From: Aggregatilinea lenta
GTDB lineage: Bacteria > Chloroflexota > Anaerolineae > Aggregatilineales > Aggregatilineaceae
Assembly: GCF_003569045.1 (NCBI RefSeq)
Contig: NZ_BFCB01000003.1
Coordinates: 930,001-994,000 of the forward strand
Direction of reading: 5' to 3'
Length of the DNA: 64,000 nt
Below, piece after piece: positions 27,280 through 35,839 of the stretch. The notes under the pieces are model-generated. The model was not told the origin of the DNA. It saw only the letters and a list, made by a program, of their open reading frames with translations, and made no database searches. The translations under genes and the position numbers were made by a program. The stretch's first letter is position 1, and every line of letters starts with the position of its first letter.

Positions 27280-28032
27280 TCACAGGTGCGGGTTGCGCAG
27301 CCGGTACGTCTCGACGAGCGTGTCGTTGTGGGCCTGCGCGCCCGGCATGTTCGCGCTGATGTAGATCGGCGGCATCTCGCCGTCGGCGTAGATGCGCCAC
27401 GCGACTTCGGTTAGGGTCGCGTTGAGCAGAAACGCCCCGGCGATGGTCGACAGCGGGCCGACGCGCAGGTCGCTGTCTCCCAGCGACACCAACGCGTCAC
27501 CCGGCACGCCCTGGTTGTCCAGCACGATGTCGGCAAGGTCGGTCAGCTTTTGCCCGGTGGGACCGGCGGTCGCCTGCGCGGCGTAGTCGCACGCGACGAC
27601 CGCGATCACGCTCAGGCCGAGATCCTTCGCGGCGGCGGCGGTTTCCACCGGGACGGCGTTTACCCCGCTGTTGGAGAAGATCACGAGCACGTCCGGCGGC
27701 GCGGGCTGGTAGCGCGACAGCACGGCAGGCCCCAGGCCGCTGGTGCGCTCAAGCTGCGTGCTGGCTACGGCACCCTCGTGCAGCATCAGGCTGGAGCTGA
27801 GCACCGGGCAGACTGCCGCCAGCCCGCCCGCGCGGTAGTGGCCTTCTTCGGCCAGCATGTGCGAGTGTCCGGTCCCGAAGAGGTAGATCTGGCCGCCCGC
27901 GCGGATGGCCTTGACGATCGTGTTCGCCGCACGGTCGATGCCATCCGACTGGCTCTGCGCGATCGCGTCGAGCCGTTCCCGAACTGCCGCCATGTAGGCG
28001 GTCGCACCCTGCAAATGGTGTTGGTTCGTCAT
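27280..28032 (-). CDS. SIS-domain phosphosugar isomerase-like protein (UPF0309 type)
   Basis: 250 residues. A single SIS fold: AGGQIYLFGTGHSHMLAEEG near 46-66 and LVIFSNSGVNAVPVETAAAA near 115-135, the phosphosugar-binding loops. GHSHMLAEE followed by YRAGG is characteristic of the UPF0309 group. SIS proteins isomerise, cleave or sense phosphosugars in the cytoplasm. It starts three bases after the GntR gene and precedes the binding-protein gene, so it probably acts on the kinase product of the same operon. The precise reaction is unknown for most of this group. Confidence 0.85.
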   Translation of the reverse strand: MTNQHHLQGATAYMAAVRERLDAIAQSQSDGIDRAANTIVKAIRAGGQIYLFGTGHSHMLAEEGHYRAGGLAAVCPVLSSSLMLHEGAVASTQLERTSGLGPAVLSRYQPAPPDVLVIFSNSGVNAVPVETAAAAKDLGLSVIAVVACDYAAQATAGPTGQKLTDLADIVLDNQGVPGDALVSLGDSDLRVGPLSTIAGAFLLNATLTEVAWRIYADGEMPPIYISANMPGAQAHNDTLVETYRLRNPHL

Positions 28033-28035
28033 GGT

Positions 28036-28776
28036 TTATCCGTTCGTATAGCGCAAAATGGTTCGAAGCTGGTACCGGTCGCATCGGTACACCGAACTGA
28101 CATATTCGGCTGGTTGGTCGTGCTCGGTGTAGGTGACGCGCGTCAGGCTGAGCACGGGCGTCTTGTGGTCCAGGTCCAGGGCGTCGCGCTCCTCGCGGGT
28201 GGGCATCCGCGCGCTGATGAGCTGGTCGGCCCACAGCAGGCGCAGGCCGTATTCCTCGCGCATGGCCTGGTAAAGCGAATCCTGGCCGAAGTTGTGGCGG
28301 TCCAGAATGCCGGGGCACAGCCGGTGATTGACCGCACAGATTTCCCACGCGATCGGCTCCTCGTCGGCCATGCGCACGCGGCTGAGCAGCAGCACTTCGG
28401 CCCCCTGCGACACCTTCAGGTGCGCGGCCACGTCTTCGTCGGCGCGCTCGATGGCAGCGCGGATGATGCGGCTGCGGGGCGTCATGCCGCGCTGGCGGAT
28501 GTCTTCGGTGAAGCTCGTCAGGAGCAGCAGCTCCTGGTCGATGCGCGGCTTGAGCACGAACGTGCCTTTGCCCACGTGCGCGGAGATGAAACCGTCCGTT
28601 GCCAGCAGCCGGATCGCCTGGCGCGCAGTCATGCGGCTGACCTGGAACGTGTCGGCCAGTTCGCGTTCCGAAGGGAGACGTGAGCCGGGCGCGTACGAGC
28701 CATCCTCAATCTGCTGGCGCAGGTGCTCTTTGAGTTGGAGGTAGAGCGGAACCGTGGAGTTGCGATCGATCGGCAT
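28036..28776 (-). CDS. GntR-family (HutC/UTRA) transcriptional regulator
   Basis: 246 residues. The winged helix-turn-helix occupies residues 1-70 (GSRLPSERELADTFQVSRMT); residues about 90-240 are a UTRA effector domain (ILLLTSF-type start at LLLLTSFTEDIRQRGM, and LSLTRVTYTEHDQPAEYV). HutC members bind phosphosugars or histidine-pathway intermediates. The GGTATAGACC site at 28810-28819 matches the family operator form and overlaps its own predicted start site. It therefore probably represses the SIS-ABC-kinase operon it leads, with a phosphosugar from the kinase as a plausible inducer. Confidence 0.92.
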   Translation of the reverse strand: MPIDRNSTVPLYLQLKEHLRQQIEDGSYAPGSRLPSERELADTFQVSRMTARQAIRLLATDGFISAHVGKGTFVLKPRIDQELLLLTSFTEDIRQRGMTPRSRIIRAAIERADEDVAAHLKVSQGAEVLLLSRVRMADEEPIAWEICAVNHRLCPGILDRHNFGQDSLYQAMREEYGLRLLWADQLISARMPTREERDALDLDHKTPVLSLTRVTYTEHDQPAEYVSSVYRCDRYQLRTILRYTNG

Positions 28777-28809
28777 ATAGCTGCGTCCAAAAGTTTATTG
28801 GTATAGGGT

Positions 28810-28857
28810 GGTATAGACCTTTTTAACTCATTATATGACAGATTTGTCTGTTGTCTA
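28810..28857 (-). promoter_or_regulatory. Promoter and HutC-type operator of the GntR-SIS-ABC-kinase operon
   Basis: On the minus strand TAGACA (28857-28852), a 16-base spacer and TATAAT (28835-28830) form a strong promoter. Ten bases on lies GGTCTATACC (28819-28810), the HutC/NagR-like operator, with a second GGTATAG half beside it. A further palindrome, ACAGA-TTTG-TCTGT (28838-28851), fills the spacer. Confidence 0.7.
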
Positions 28858-28954
28858 GCGGTTCGTCTGCCAAGCTTCGAGACGAAACCTTGCTGCATGT
28901 TGCACAGGGCACGCCGCCGCGCGGTTTGAAACGCCCAGGCAGCAAGGGCAGACA

Positions 28955-29055
28955 AAGAGCAGGGCGCGGTAATTCATGAATGCCCCCTACGGATCGCGCA
29001 GGATCTGACGTCTCCCCTCTCCAGCCCAGACTGGAGAGGGGCCAGGGGTGAGGTC
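28955..29055. repeat. Dispersed palindromes in the 28777-29215 intergenic region
   Basis: A degenerate GTAGGGGC-family unit ends in TTCATGAATGCCCCCTAC and GGATCGC (to about 28997), close to the unit at 43195-43222. A CAGGGG-tailed unit follows, with arms CCCCTCTCCAG 29014-29024 and CTGGAGAGGGG 29031-29041 and tail CCAGGGGTGAGGTC. Its arms are identical to those at 35986-36013. No coding signal is seen in this region. Confidence 0.75.
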
Positions 29056-29152
29056 GCGTTTTTCGCCACCAGCGCCTTATTTTCCGGTGATTGTGTCATT
29101 CTTCACGGACGGCGCGTGATAGATCACACTGCTGCGGTCCAGCTTAAAAGCC

Positions 29153-29189
29153 TAATATACGAGTATTGCTATATCCGGTAATGCGGATA
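29153..29189 (+). promoter_or_regulatory. Candidate ArsR operator upstream of the regulator gene
   Basis: TATCCG 29172-29177 and CGGATA 29184-29189 form an inverted repeat with a six-base spacer. AATA and TATT arms lie just upstream (about 29153-29166). The site is 27 bases before the ArsR start codon and would allow autorepression; AT-rich inverted repeats of this kind are typical for the family. Confidence 0.45.
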
Positions 29190-29215
29190 AATGGCCAGTA
29201 GGTAAGGAGCCGCCC

Positions 29216-29554
29216 ATGATTTCGCAATCCCTCGCTCGTGAAGTTTCGCAGATGGAAGCCGACCTGTGCTCGGCGTTCGCCGACTCCACTCGCATCCTCA
29301 TCCTGTATGCCCTCAACGAGGGGCCGCGTAACGTGGGCGAGCTGGCCGAGGAATTAGGGATTCCGCAGTCGTCCACCTCGCGCCACCTGAAGATGCTCAA
29401 GGATCGCGGGCTGGTCCTCATGGTGCGGCAGGGCACGAGCAACCAGTACCACCTCGCCGATCCGCGCCTGATTGAGGCGCTCGATATTCTGCGATCGATC
29501 TTGCGCGACCGGATCGCCCATCGCGCTAATTTGATCAACGAAGCCGAGGGCTAA
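29216..29554 (+). CDS. ArsR-family winged-helix regulator
   Basis: 112 residues. The DNA-binding core reads NVGELAEELGIPQSSTSRHL, followed by the wing KDRGLVLMVRQGTSNQYHLA. Only one cysteine is present (residue 20), so it lacks the classical ELCVCDL metal site and the cysteine pair of SqrR/BigR persulfide sensors. AAGGAG precedes the ATG. It lies directly before the cytochrome/YeeE/molybdoenzyme genes on the same strand, so it is the likely local regulator of that respiratory block. The signal it senses is unknown. Confidence 0.9.
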   Translation: MISQSLAREVSQMEADLCSAFADSTRILILYALNEGPRNVGELAEELGIPQSSTSRHLKMLKDRGLVLMVRQGTSNQYHLADPRLIEALDILRSILRDRIAHRANLINEAEG

Positions 29555-29597
29555 TGCGCCGCCCCGGCTTCCTTTGCTTCTGAGGGGGAGTAAATAG

Positions 29598-30503
29598 ATG
29601 CCTTATAAGATGCCTTATAACAAGTCACCCTTTCTTTTGTCATCCTTCGGACTGGTGCTGATCGCAATCGCGGGCGTATTCTGGATGATCCCATCCCAGC
29701 CCGCAGCGGCGCAGTGCGGCTCGCAGGCGTCCTCGTGCAAGAGCTGTCACGAGGTACAGGCCGAGCTGCCGGTCAACAGTGATGGCACCGGTTGGCACGA
29801 GTCGCACGCGTTCGGCGATTTCTGCTACATCTGCCACGCGGGCAACCAGCAGGCGACCGATATGGACGCCGCACATACCGGCATGGTCGATCCGCTGTCG
29901 GATCTCAATGCGTCGTGCCAGATGTGCCACGCCGACGACCTCGACGCGCGCGCGCAGGTCTACGCTGACGAACTCGGCATCGATTTGGCGAGCCTGTCGG
30001 CGGGATCGGGTCCGGCGGCCCCGGCAGCGGATACGCCCGGCGGCGAAACGACCGCTGACGAGTCCGCAGACGCCGTTGCGCCGTCTGACGAACAATCGGC
30101 AGTGGTCCAGCACATCACGACGAATATTCCCGCGAACAACCAGATCGACCTCAACGATCCCAACGTGGTGGACTATGTCGAACGCTACGACGAGATCGTG
30201 CTGGGCAAGCACCCGACCAACTGGGGCAATATCGTGCTGGCCGGGCTGATCGGGCTGATGCTGGTGGGCGGCGGCGGGTTCGTCGTCTACAACGAGATGC
30301 ATATCAGTGCCCGCGCCGAAAAGCCGCTCCCGGCGGAAGTGAGCGCGACGTACCCGGCGGACGTGGTGGACATGCTGCCTGCGCTGGCCCGGCTGAAGGT
30401 CCAGACGCGCCAGACGCTGCGCCGCATCATCGAAAATCCCAAGAAAGCGGACAAAGTCATCGGCCTGATCGACTCGGTCGTCTCGGACGAGACGGAGGAG
30501 TAA
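29598..30503 (+). CDS. Membrane-anchored triheme cytochrome c
   Basis: 301 residues. An N-terminal signal or anchor segment (FLLSSFGLVLIAIAGVFWMI) ends near AAAQ. Three haem c motifs follow: CKSCH 47-51, CYICH 76-80 and CQMCH 107-111, with further histidines (W-H-E-S-H; AAHTG) available as second ligands. A low-complexity acidic linker (about 130-175) leads to a membrane helix near 208-235 and a basic cytoplasmic-looking tail. It could pass electrons between the molybdoenzyme and the membrane quinone or cytochrome b proteins encoded downstream. A tandem duplication of MPYK/MPYN at the start leaves two possible start codons (29598 and 29613). Confidence 0.85.
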   Translation: MPYKMPYNKSPFLLSSFGLVLIAIAGVFWMIPSQPAAAQCGSQASSCKSCHEVQAELPVNSDGTGWHESHAFGDFCYICHAGNQQATDMDAAHTGMVDPLSDLNASCQMCHADDLDARAQVYADELGIDLASLSAGSGPAAPAADTPGGETTADESADAVAPSDEQSAVVQHITTNIPANNQIDLNDPNVVDYVERYDEIVLGKHPTNWGNIVLAGLIGLMLVGGGGFVVYNEMHISARAEKPLPAEVSATYPADVVDMLPALARLKVQTRQTLRRIIENPKKADKVIGLIDSVVSDETEE

Positions 30504-30506
30504 CCC

Positions 30507-31052
30507 ATGCGCTTCATTCTGAACTATATCCGCCGCGACGAATGGTCGCCCTACGTGGCCGGAACGCTGCTCGGCATCGTGGGCATTTTGTCCGTCGCTT
30601 TGAGCAATACCCTGTTGGGCGCGTCGGGCGCATTCGAGAATGTGGTCGGCATGATCGGTGATGCCGTCGCGCCCAAGACGTTTGACAACCTGTACTTCAA
30701 CTACATCATGCCGCCCGGCATCACCTGGGGCGTGGTGCTGGTGATCGGCATGTTTTTCGGCGGGATGCTCGGCGCGGCCACCAGCGGCACGCTGAAGTGG
30801 GGCAAAAAGGAATCGCTCAACGACGACGCGCAGTGGAAGAGCATCTTCGGCCCGCAGACCTGGAAGCGCTGGGGGCTGGCTTTCGTCGGTGCGATCATCC
30901 TCGAATATGCCGCCGGGATTGCGGGCGGCTGCACCAGCGGCCTCGCCATTTCGGGCGGGATGCTGCTCGCTCCGTCCGCCTATCTGTTCATCGCCGGAAT
31001 GTTCCTTTCGGGCATCGTCACCGCGATGGTGATTTACCGCAGGAGATATTAA
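30507..31052 (+). CDS. YeeE/YedE-family membrane protein, first half (sulfur-compound transport)
   Basis: 181 residues with about four membrane helices. It has the family signature GGCTSGLAISGGMLLAPSAY with its conserved cysteine, and ISGG. YeeE (TsuA) of other bacteria imports thiosulfate and is a single protein of about 350 residues; here two half-length genes follow each other with two bases between them. Three bases separate it from the cytochrome gene. Thiosulfate as substrate is inferred from the family and from the downstream thiosulfate/polysulfide-reductase-like enzyme. Confidence 0.87.
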   Translation: MRFILNYIRRDEWSPYVAGTLLGIVGILSVALSNTLLGASGAFENVVGMIGDAVAPKTFDNLYFNYIMPPGITWGVVLVIGMFFGGMLGAATSGTLKWGKKESLNDDAQWKSIFGPQTWKRWGLAFVGAIILEYAAGIAGGCTSGLAISGGMLLAPSAYLFIAGMFLSGIVTAMVIYRRRY

Positions 31053-31054
31053 TC

Positions 31055-31606
31055 ATGTCAAGCGATATCGCGGCGCTGCTGCTGGGTGTGGGGTTCGGGT
31101 TCGCGCTGAACAAGGCCGGGCTGACCAAGTATCACAAGATCGTGAATGTGTTTCGCTTCACCGATATGGCCGTGCTCAAGTTCATGATGACCGCGCTGGT
31201 GGTGTCCATGAGCGGGCTGTACCTGCTGCGCGGCATGGGGTTGGTGACCTTCCCGAACGTCCCGGCGACGTACGTCGTGGGGAATCTGGTCGGCGGGCTC
31301 CTGTTCGGCGTCGGCATGGCGCTCAGCGGCTACTGCCCCGGTACGTGCGCGGCGGGCGCGGGCGAGGGCAAGCTCGACTATTTGATCCCCGGTGTGGCGG
31401 GCTTCCTGGTGGGCGCGGGGCTGTACGGCCTGACGTACCAGGACGTGTTCCCCTCCATTTCGAAGATCGCCAACTACGGCGCGACGGTCATCCCGGATCT
31501 GTGGGATCTCAGTCCGTTTCTGACGGTGGTGTTCTTCGCGCTGATGGCGACCTTCCTGTTCTACCTGATCGACCGGGCGGGTCTGCAGCGTAAGGCGAAG
31601 AGTTAA
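31055..31606 (+). CDS. YeeE/YedE-family membrane protein, second half (sulfur-compound transport)
   Basis: 183 residues from ATG 31055, with AGGAG at 31041-31045. A longer in-frame opening from 30797 lies within the preceding gene and is rejected. The conserved family motif GYCPGTCAAGAGEGK has two cysteines. The N-terminus LLLGVGFGFALNKAGLTKYH and four or five hydrophobic stretches fit a half-transporter pairing with the 30507-31052 product. Together they should form a conduit for thiosulfate or a related sulfur species across the membrane. Confidence 0.87.
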   Translation: MSSDIAALLLGVGFGFALNKAGLTKYHKIVNVFRFTDMAVLKFMMTALVVSMSGLYLLRGMGLVTFPNVPATYVVGNLVGGLLFGVGMALSGYCPGTCAAGAGEGKLDYLIPGVAGFLVGAGLYGLTYQDVFPSISKIANYGATVIPDLWDLSPFLTVVFFALMATFLFYLIDRAGLQRKAKS

Positions 31607-31665
31607 CCAGTTTTCATCGTGCCGCTGTCTGAAAACAACTGACCTTTGAGGACTGGAGATTCCGA

Positions 31666-33843
31666 ATGACTCAGGCTTTGACAGCACTTTCAAGACGAGG
31701 CTTTATAAAGTTAAGCGCGATCACGGCGGGTGCGCTGGCGATCGGCGATATGCCGGTGGCCCAGGCGGCGCGCGACGCGGGTCTGATCAACGCGCACGGC
31801 GATGGCGTCGTGCCGTCGATGTGCGAGATGTGCGTGTGGCGCTGCGGCCTGCTGGCGAAGGTCGAGGGCGGGCGGGTCGTCAAGCTGGAAGGCAACCCCG
31901 AACATCCCCATTCGCGCGGGCGGTTGTGCGTGCGCGGCCAGTCGGGACTGATGAACACCTACGATCCCGATCGCGTACTGACGCCGCTGATCCGCGTGGG
32001 TAAGCGCGGCGAGGGCAAGTTCCGCAAGGCGTCGTGGAAAGAGGCGCTCGATCTCGTCGCCAGCAAGATGCAGGAAATCAAGGACACCTACGGGCCGGAG
32101 GCGATGGTCTTTTCGTCCACACACAACCTCAGCCAGATGCAGTTCGAAAACCTGCTGTATGCCTACGGATCGCCCAATTACGGCACGCAGCGCAGCCTGT
32201 GCTTCAACGCGATGATCGTCGCCAACACGATGACGTACGGCATGGAAGAGCCGGAGCGCATCTACGACGCGGATCTGCAATATGTGATCCTGACCGGGCG
32301 CAACTTGTTCGAAGCGATCTCGACGTCGGAGACGGGCGATCTGAGCCGGGCCATCCAGCGCGGTATGAAGGTCGTGTACCTCGATCCGCGCTTCACCAAG
32401 ACGGCGGCCAAAGCAACCGAGTGGCTGCCGATCAAGCCCGGCACGGATCTGGCGTTCCATCTCGCGCTGCTGAACGTGATCGTGATCGAAGACCTGTACG
32501 ATCACCGTTTCGTGGAGCGCTACACCATCGGCTTCGACGAGCTGGCCGCAGAAGTGGCGCAGTTTACGCCCGAATGGGCCGCGCCGCTGACCGAGATCCC
32601 CGCGGACACGATCCGGCGCATCGCGCGCGAGTTCGCCGCCGCCGCGCCGCACGCGCTGGCACACAATGGCTGGCGTACGTCCAACTTCATCAACTCGTTC
32701 CAGACGCAGCGCGCCATCGCCATCCTGAACGCGCTGGTCGGCAACTGGAACGTCACCATGCGCGCCTCGGCGGGCGAATCGAGCGGCGGGCTGGGCAAAC
32801 CGGAACAGCCGCCGTACCCGCGTGTATCGGCGCTGCGCCTGGACGGCGTGCCGTACAAGTTCCCGGTCGTGCCGCTGAAGATCGGCGTGTTCCAAGAACT
32901 GCGCGACAGCATCCTGACCGGGCAGCCCTACGAGGCGCACGGCTGGTTCATCTCGCGCCAGAACCCGGTCATGTCGCTGCCGGATCGCAGCAAGACGCTG
33001 GCGGCGTTCGAGAAGATGGACTTCATCGTCACGGTGGACATCATGCTGAACGACACGGCGTGGTTCTCCGACGTGGTGCTGCCGGAAGCGTCGTACCTGG
33101 AGCGCTACGATCCGCTGCTGCCGGTGGGCAACCGCGTGTATCTGCGCCAGCCGACCATCGAGCCGCAGGGCGACGCCAAGTCCGCGCTGTGGATCTACAA
33201 GCAGCTTGGTGAGCGTCTGGGCCTGGGCGATTACTTCCAGTACGAAGACGAAGAAGACTACATCAACCAGCAGCTTGCGCCGCTCGGCGTGACGCTGGAT
33301 GACATGCGCGAGACGGGGTACATCGATCTGCCCGCGTCAGAAGAAGCGGAGCCGGAATACGCGTGGGACACACCCAGCGGCAAGATCGAGATCTTCTCCG
33401 ATACGCTGGCGAAGGTCGGGTTCCCCGGCGTGCCCACCTGGGACGCGCCGCCGGAACCGGGCGATGGGCAGTTCTATCTGCTGACGGGCAAGGTCGCGCA
33501 GGCGACGCAGTTCGCGTCACAGAACAACCAACTGCTGTTCAAGTATGCGGACGAGCCGCGCCTGTGGATCAATGATCACGTGGCGGCGGATCGCGGGCTG
33601 AAGGCCGACGATTGGGTGGAGGTCACGAGCGAGGTGGGGCAGGTGCACGTCCGCCTGCTGCCAACGCCCGGCATCCGGCCCGACTGCGTGTACATGACGC
33701 CCGGTTACGGCCATCTCTCCAAGGGGCTGACCACCGCGTACGGCGTGGGCGCGAGCGACTCCGTGCTGCACGTTACCTACACCGATCCGGCCAGCGGCAG
33801 CCAGGCGCTGACCCAGACGTTCGTCACGATCCGAAAGGTATAA
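31666..33843 (+). CDS. Molybdopterin oxidoreductase catalytic subunit (PsrA/PhsA-like, Tat-exported)
   Basis: 725 residues. The twin-arginine signal SRRGFIKL (residues 9-16) predicts export of the folded enzyme. Cysteines 53, 56, 60 and 88 (CX2CX3CX27C) bind the [4Fe-4S] cluster. Cys179 in QRSLCFNAM is at the position of the molybdenum ligand in polysulfide and thiosulfate reductases. The C-terminal cofactor-binding domain is present (WINDHVAADRGLKADDWVEV). With the iron-sulfur and NrfD-like proteins that follow it forms a PsrABC/PhsABC-type complex that reduces polysulfide, thiosulfate or tetrathionate with quinol electrons. YeeE/YedE genes upstream favour a sulfur oxyanion. Arsenate or another oxyanion cannot be ruled out from sequence alone. 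Confidence 0.9.
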   Translation: MTQALTALSRRGFIKLSAITAGALAIGDMPVAQAARDAGLINAHGDGVVPSMCEMCVWRCGLLAKVEGGRVVKLEGNPEHPHSRGRLCVRGQSGLMNTYDPDRVLTPLIRVGKRGEGKFRKASWKEALDLVASKMQEIKDTYGPEAMVFSSTHNLSQMQFENLLYAYGSPNYGTQRSLCFNAMIVANTMTYGMEEPERIYDADLQYVILTGRNLFEAISTSETGDLSRAIQRGMKVVYLDPRFTKTAAKATEWLPIKPGTDLAFHLALLNVIVIEDLYDHRFVERYTIGFDELAAEVAQFTPEWAAPLTEIPADTIRRIAREFAAAAPHALAHNGWRTSNFINSFQTQRAIAILNALVGNWNVTMRASAGESSGGLGKPEQPPYPRVSALRLDGVPYKFPVVPLKIGVFQELRDSILTGQPYEAHGWFISRQNPVMSLPDRSKTLAAFEKMDFIVTVDIMLNDTAWFSDVVLPEASYLERYDPLLPVGNRVYLRQPTIEPQGDAKSALWIYKQLGERLGLGDYFQYEDEEDYINQQLAPLGVTLDDMRETGYIDLPASEEAEPEYAWDTPSGKIEIFSDTLAKVGFPGVPTWDAPPEPGDGQFYLLTGKVAQATQFASQNNQLLFKYADEPRLWINDHVAADRGLKADDWVEVTSEVGQVHVRLLPTPGIRPDCVYMTPGYGHLSKGLTTAYGVGASDSVLHVTYTDPASGSQALTQTFVTIRKV

Positions 33844-33849
33844 AACCTT

Positions 33850-34638
33850 ATGGCTCACGAAATCACCGCGCCGCATTATGGCTTTCTGATCGACGCTTCG
33901 CTGTGCATCGACTGCCGTACCTGCATGGTGTCGTGCAGCGTGGAAAACAACGTGTCGATGGACACGACGCGCATCTGGATCGAAGAGACGGGCGTCACGG
34001 GGACCTTCCCCGACCTCAAGCGCTATACTGTGCCCTATCACTGCATGCACTGCGTGGACCCCTCGTGCGCGTCGGCGTGCACGGTGGGCGCGCTGCACCG
34101 CAACGAGGAAGGCATCGTCACCTACGACAAAGATATCTGCATCGGCTGCCGCTACTGCATGTACGCGTGCCCGTTCGAAGTGCCCAACTATGAGTGGGAA
34201 GCGACGCTGCCGCTGGTGGTGAAGTGCGATATGTGCGCCGCCCGCCTGGACGAAGGCCAGCAGCCCGCCTGCGCCACGACGTGCCCCACCGGGGCGATCC
34301 GCTTCGGGCTGTACGAGGATATGCTGGCCGAAGCGCACCGCATGATTAACGAGAATCCCGGCAAGTACGTGAATCACGTCTACGGCGAGGAAGAAAACGG
34401 CGGCACGGCGACGCTCTATATCTCGCCCGTGCCATTCGAGGAACTGGGCTTCCCCATCGCGGGCACGTCGTCCCCGGCCTACTCGAACCGGCTGGTGACG
34501 GAAGGCACGCCGCTGGTCGCCGGGGCGATGCTCGTCGGGCTGTCCGGCGCGTACCTGACCATCAAACATCTGAAGGAAGAGGCCGCCGCGGAGCGCCGCG
34601 AGGCTGAGCACGCGCACGCCGGGGAGGACCACGAATGA
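33850..34638 (+). CDS. Four-cluster ferredoxin subunit with C-terminal membrane anchor (PsrB/PhsB-like)
   Basis: 262 residues. Cysteine groups LCIDCRTCMVSC, CMHCVDPSCASAC, CIGCRYCMYACPF and CDMC with CATTCPTG supply ligands for four [4Fe-4S] clusters, as in DmsB, NrfC and PsrB. It carries electrons between the membrane subunit and the molybdenum subunit. Unlike many PsrB proteins it ends in a hydrophobic segment (PLVAGAMLVGLSGAYLTI) and a charged tail, like HybA. Six bases separate it from the catalytic gene, and its stop overlaps the NrfD-like start (ATGA at 34635). Confidence 0.93.
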   Translation: MAHEITAPHYGFLIDASLCIDCRTCMVSCSVENNVSMDTTRIWIEETGVTGTFPDLKRYTVPYHCMHCVDPSCASACTVGALHRNEEGIVTYDKDICIGCRYCMYACPFEVPNYEWEATLPLVVKCDMCAARLDEGQQPACATTCPTGAIRFGLYEDMLAEAHRMINENPGKYVNHVYGEEENGGTATLYISPVPFEELGFPIAGTSSPAYSNRLVTEGTPLVAGAMLVGLSGAYLTIKHLKEEAAAERREAEHAHAGEDHE

Positions 34639-35825
34639 TTTTACGACGAGTGATTGCCGAACTGCGCGCCATGCCCAAGTTCATCTACGTGCTGGCCGCG
34701 ATTGCCGCCTTCGGGATCGGCGTGGGCCTGTACCGTATGGCGGTGGGCCTGGGGCCGACCACCAACCTGACGGACGAGTCACCCTGGGGGATCTGGATCA
34801 GCTTCGACCTGGCGACGGTGGCGCTGTCGGGCGGGGCGTTTACGCTGGCCGCGCTGGTGTACGTTTTCCAGTTCGACAGCCTGCATGCCGCCGTGCGTCC
34901 GACCGTGCTGGCCGGGCTGCTCGGCTACAGCTCCGTGCTGGTGATTTTGCTTTTCGACCTGGGGCGCTGGGACCGCTTCTATAACGTGTTCCTGCACCCG
35001 AACTTCAGCTCGGCGCTGCTGGAAGTGAGCTGGTGTATCGCCGCCTACTCGACGATCCTGATCTACGAGTTCAGCCCGGTGCTGCTGCAAAACTCGCGGC
35101 TGAAGTGGCTGCTGCCGACGATCAAGAAGTACCTGATCCCGCTGGTGATCGTGGGCGTGACGCTCTCGACCATGCACCAGTCGTCGCTCGGCACGCTGTT
35201 CGTGATCATGTCGCCGCGCGTGCACCCGCTGTGGTACTCGATGCTGCTGCCGGTGTTCTTCCTGGTCAGCTCGCTGGCGGCGGGGATCTCGATGGTCATC
35301 GCCGGTGCGACGGTCAGCTACTGGCTGTTCGGACGCAGCCTGAAGATCAAGACGCTCTCGCAGTTGAGCTGGTTCCTGCCGTGGATCCTGGGCTTTTACC
35401 TCGTGCTGAAGTTCGGTGAGCTGATCATCGCCAACGAACTCGATCTGCTGACCGAGGGCGGGCGCTATACGGCACTGTTCTGGACGGAACTGATCATCGG
35501 CGCGGCAATCCCGATCATGCTGTTCGCCATGAAGCAGGTGCGCACCAGCCGTGCGGCGTCGTTGTTCGGGGCGTCGCTGGTGCTGGGCGGCGTGATCCTG
35601 AACCGCTTCGACGTGACGTGGTTCGGCATGAAGGCCAGCGGGGCGAGCTATACGCCGCACTGGATGGAAGTCGCGCTGCTGGTGGGTGTGCTGTCCGGCG
35701 TGGTGCTGGTATACAGCCTGATCGCGCGGTACTTCCCGGTGTATGAAGAGACGTATGCCGTGGAACGCGCCGCGAAGGCCGCGCCTGCGCCCGCCCTCGA
35801 CGGCGCGCGCCCGGCGGAAGCGTGA
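34635..35825 (+). CDS. NrfD/HybB/PsrC-family quinol-interacting membrane subunit
   Basis: 396 residues with about ten membrane helices. GPTTNLTDESPWGIWISFDL near the first helices is the conserved stretch of HybB-like proteins, and H-Q-S-S-L-G-T-L (MHQSSLGTLFVIM) is the matching later motif. It binds the quinone pool and connects to the ferredoxin subunit, with which its gene overlaps by four bases. The residue pattern is closer to HybB than to short PsrC. It closes the first respiratory operon; a palindrome-rich gap follows. Confidence 0.92.
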   Translation: MILRRVIAELRAMPKFIYVLAAIAAFGIGVGLYRMAVGLGPTTNLTDESPWGIWISFDLATVALSGGAFTLAALVYVFQFDSLHAAVRPTVLAGLLGYSSVLVILLFDLGRWDRFYNVFLHPNFSSALLEVSWCIAAYSTILIYEFSPVLLQNSRLKWLLPTIKKYLIPLVIVGVTLSTMHQSSLGTLFVIMSPRVHPLWYSMLLPVFFLVSSLAAGISMVIAGATVSYWLFGRSLKIKTLSQLSWFLPWILGFYLVLKFGELIIANELDLLTEGGRYTALFWTELIIGAAIPIMLFAMKQVRTSRAASLFGASLVLGGVILNRFDVTWFGMKASGASYTPHWMEVALLVGVLSGVVLVYSLIARYFPVYEETYAVERAAKAAPAPALDGARPAEA

Positions 35826-35839
35826 TTCTGGGGGGAAAG

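Noticed and set aside
31711-32940. 409-codon minus-strand frame opposite the molybdoenzyme gene
   Set aside because: No recognisable domain and no ribosome site; the plus frame has a Tat signal, iron-sulfur cysteines and the cofactor domain.
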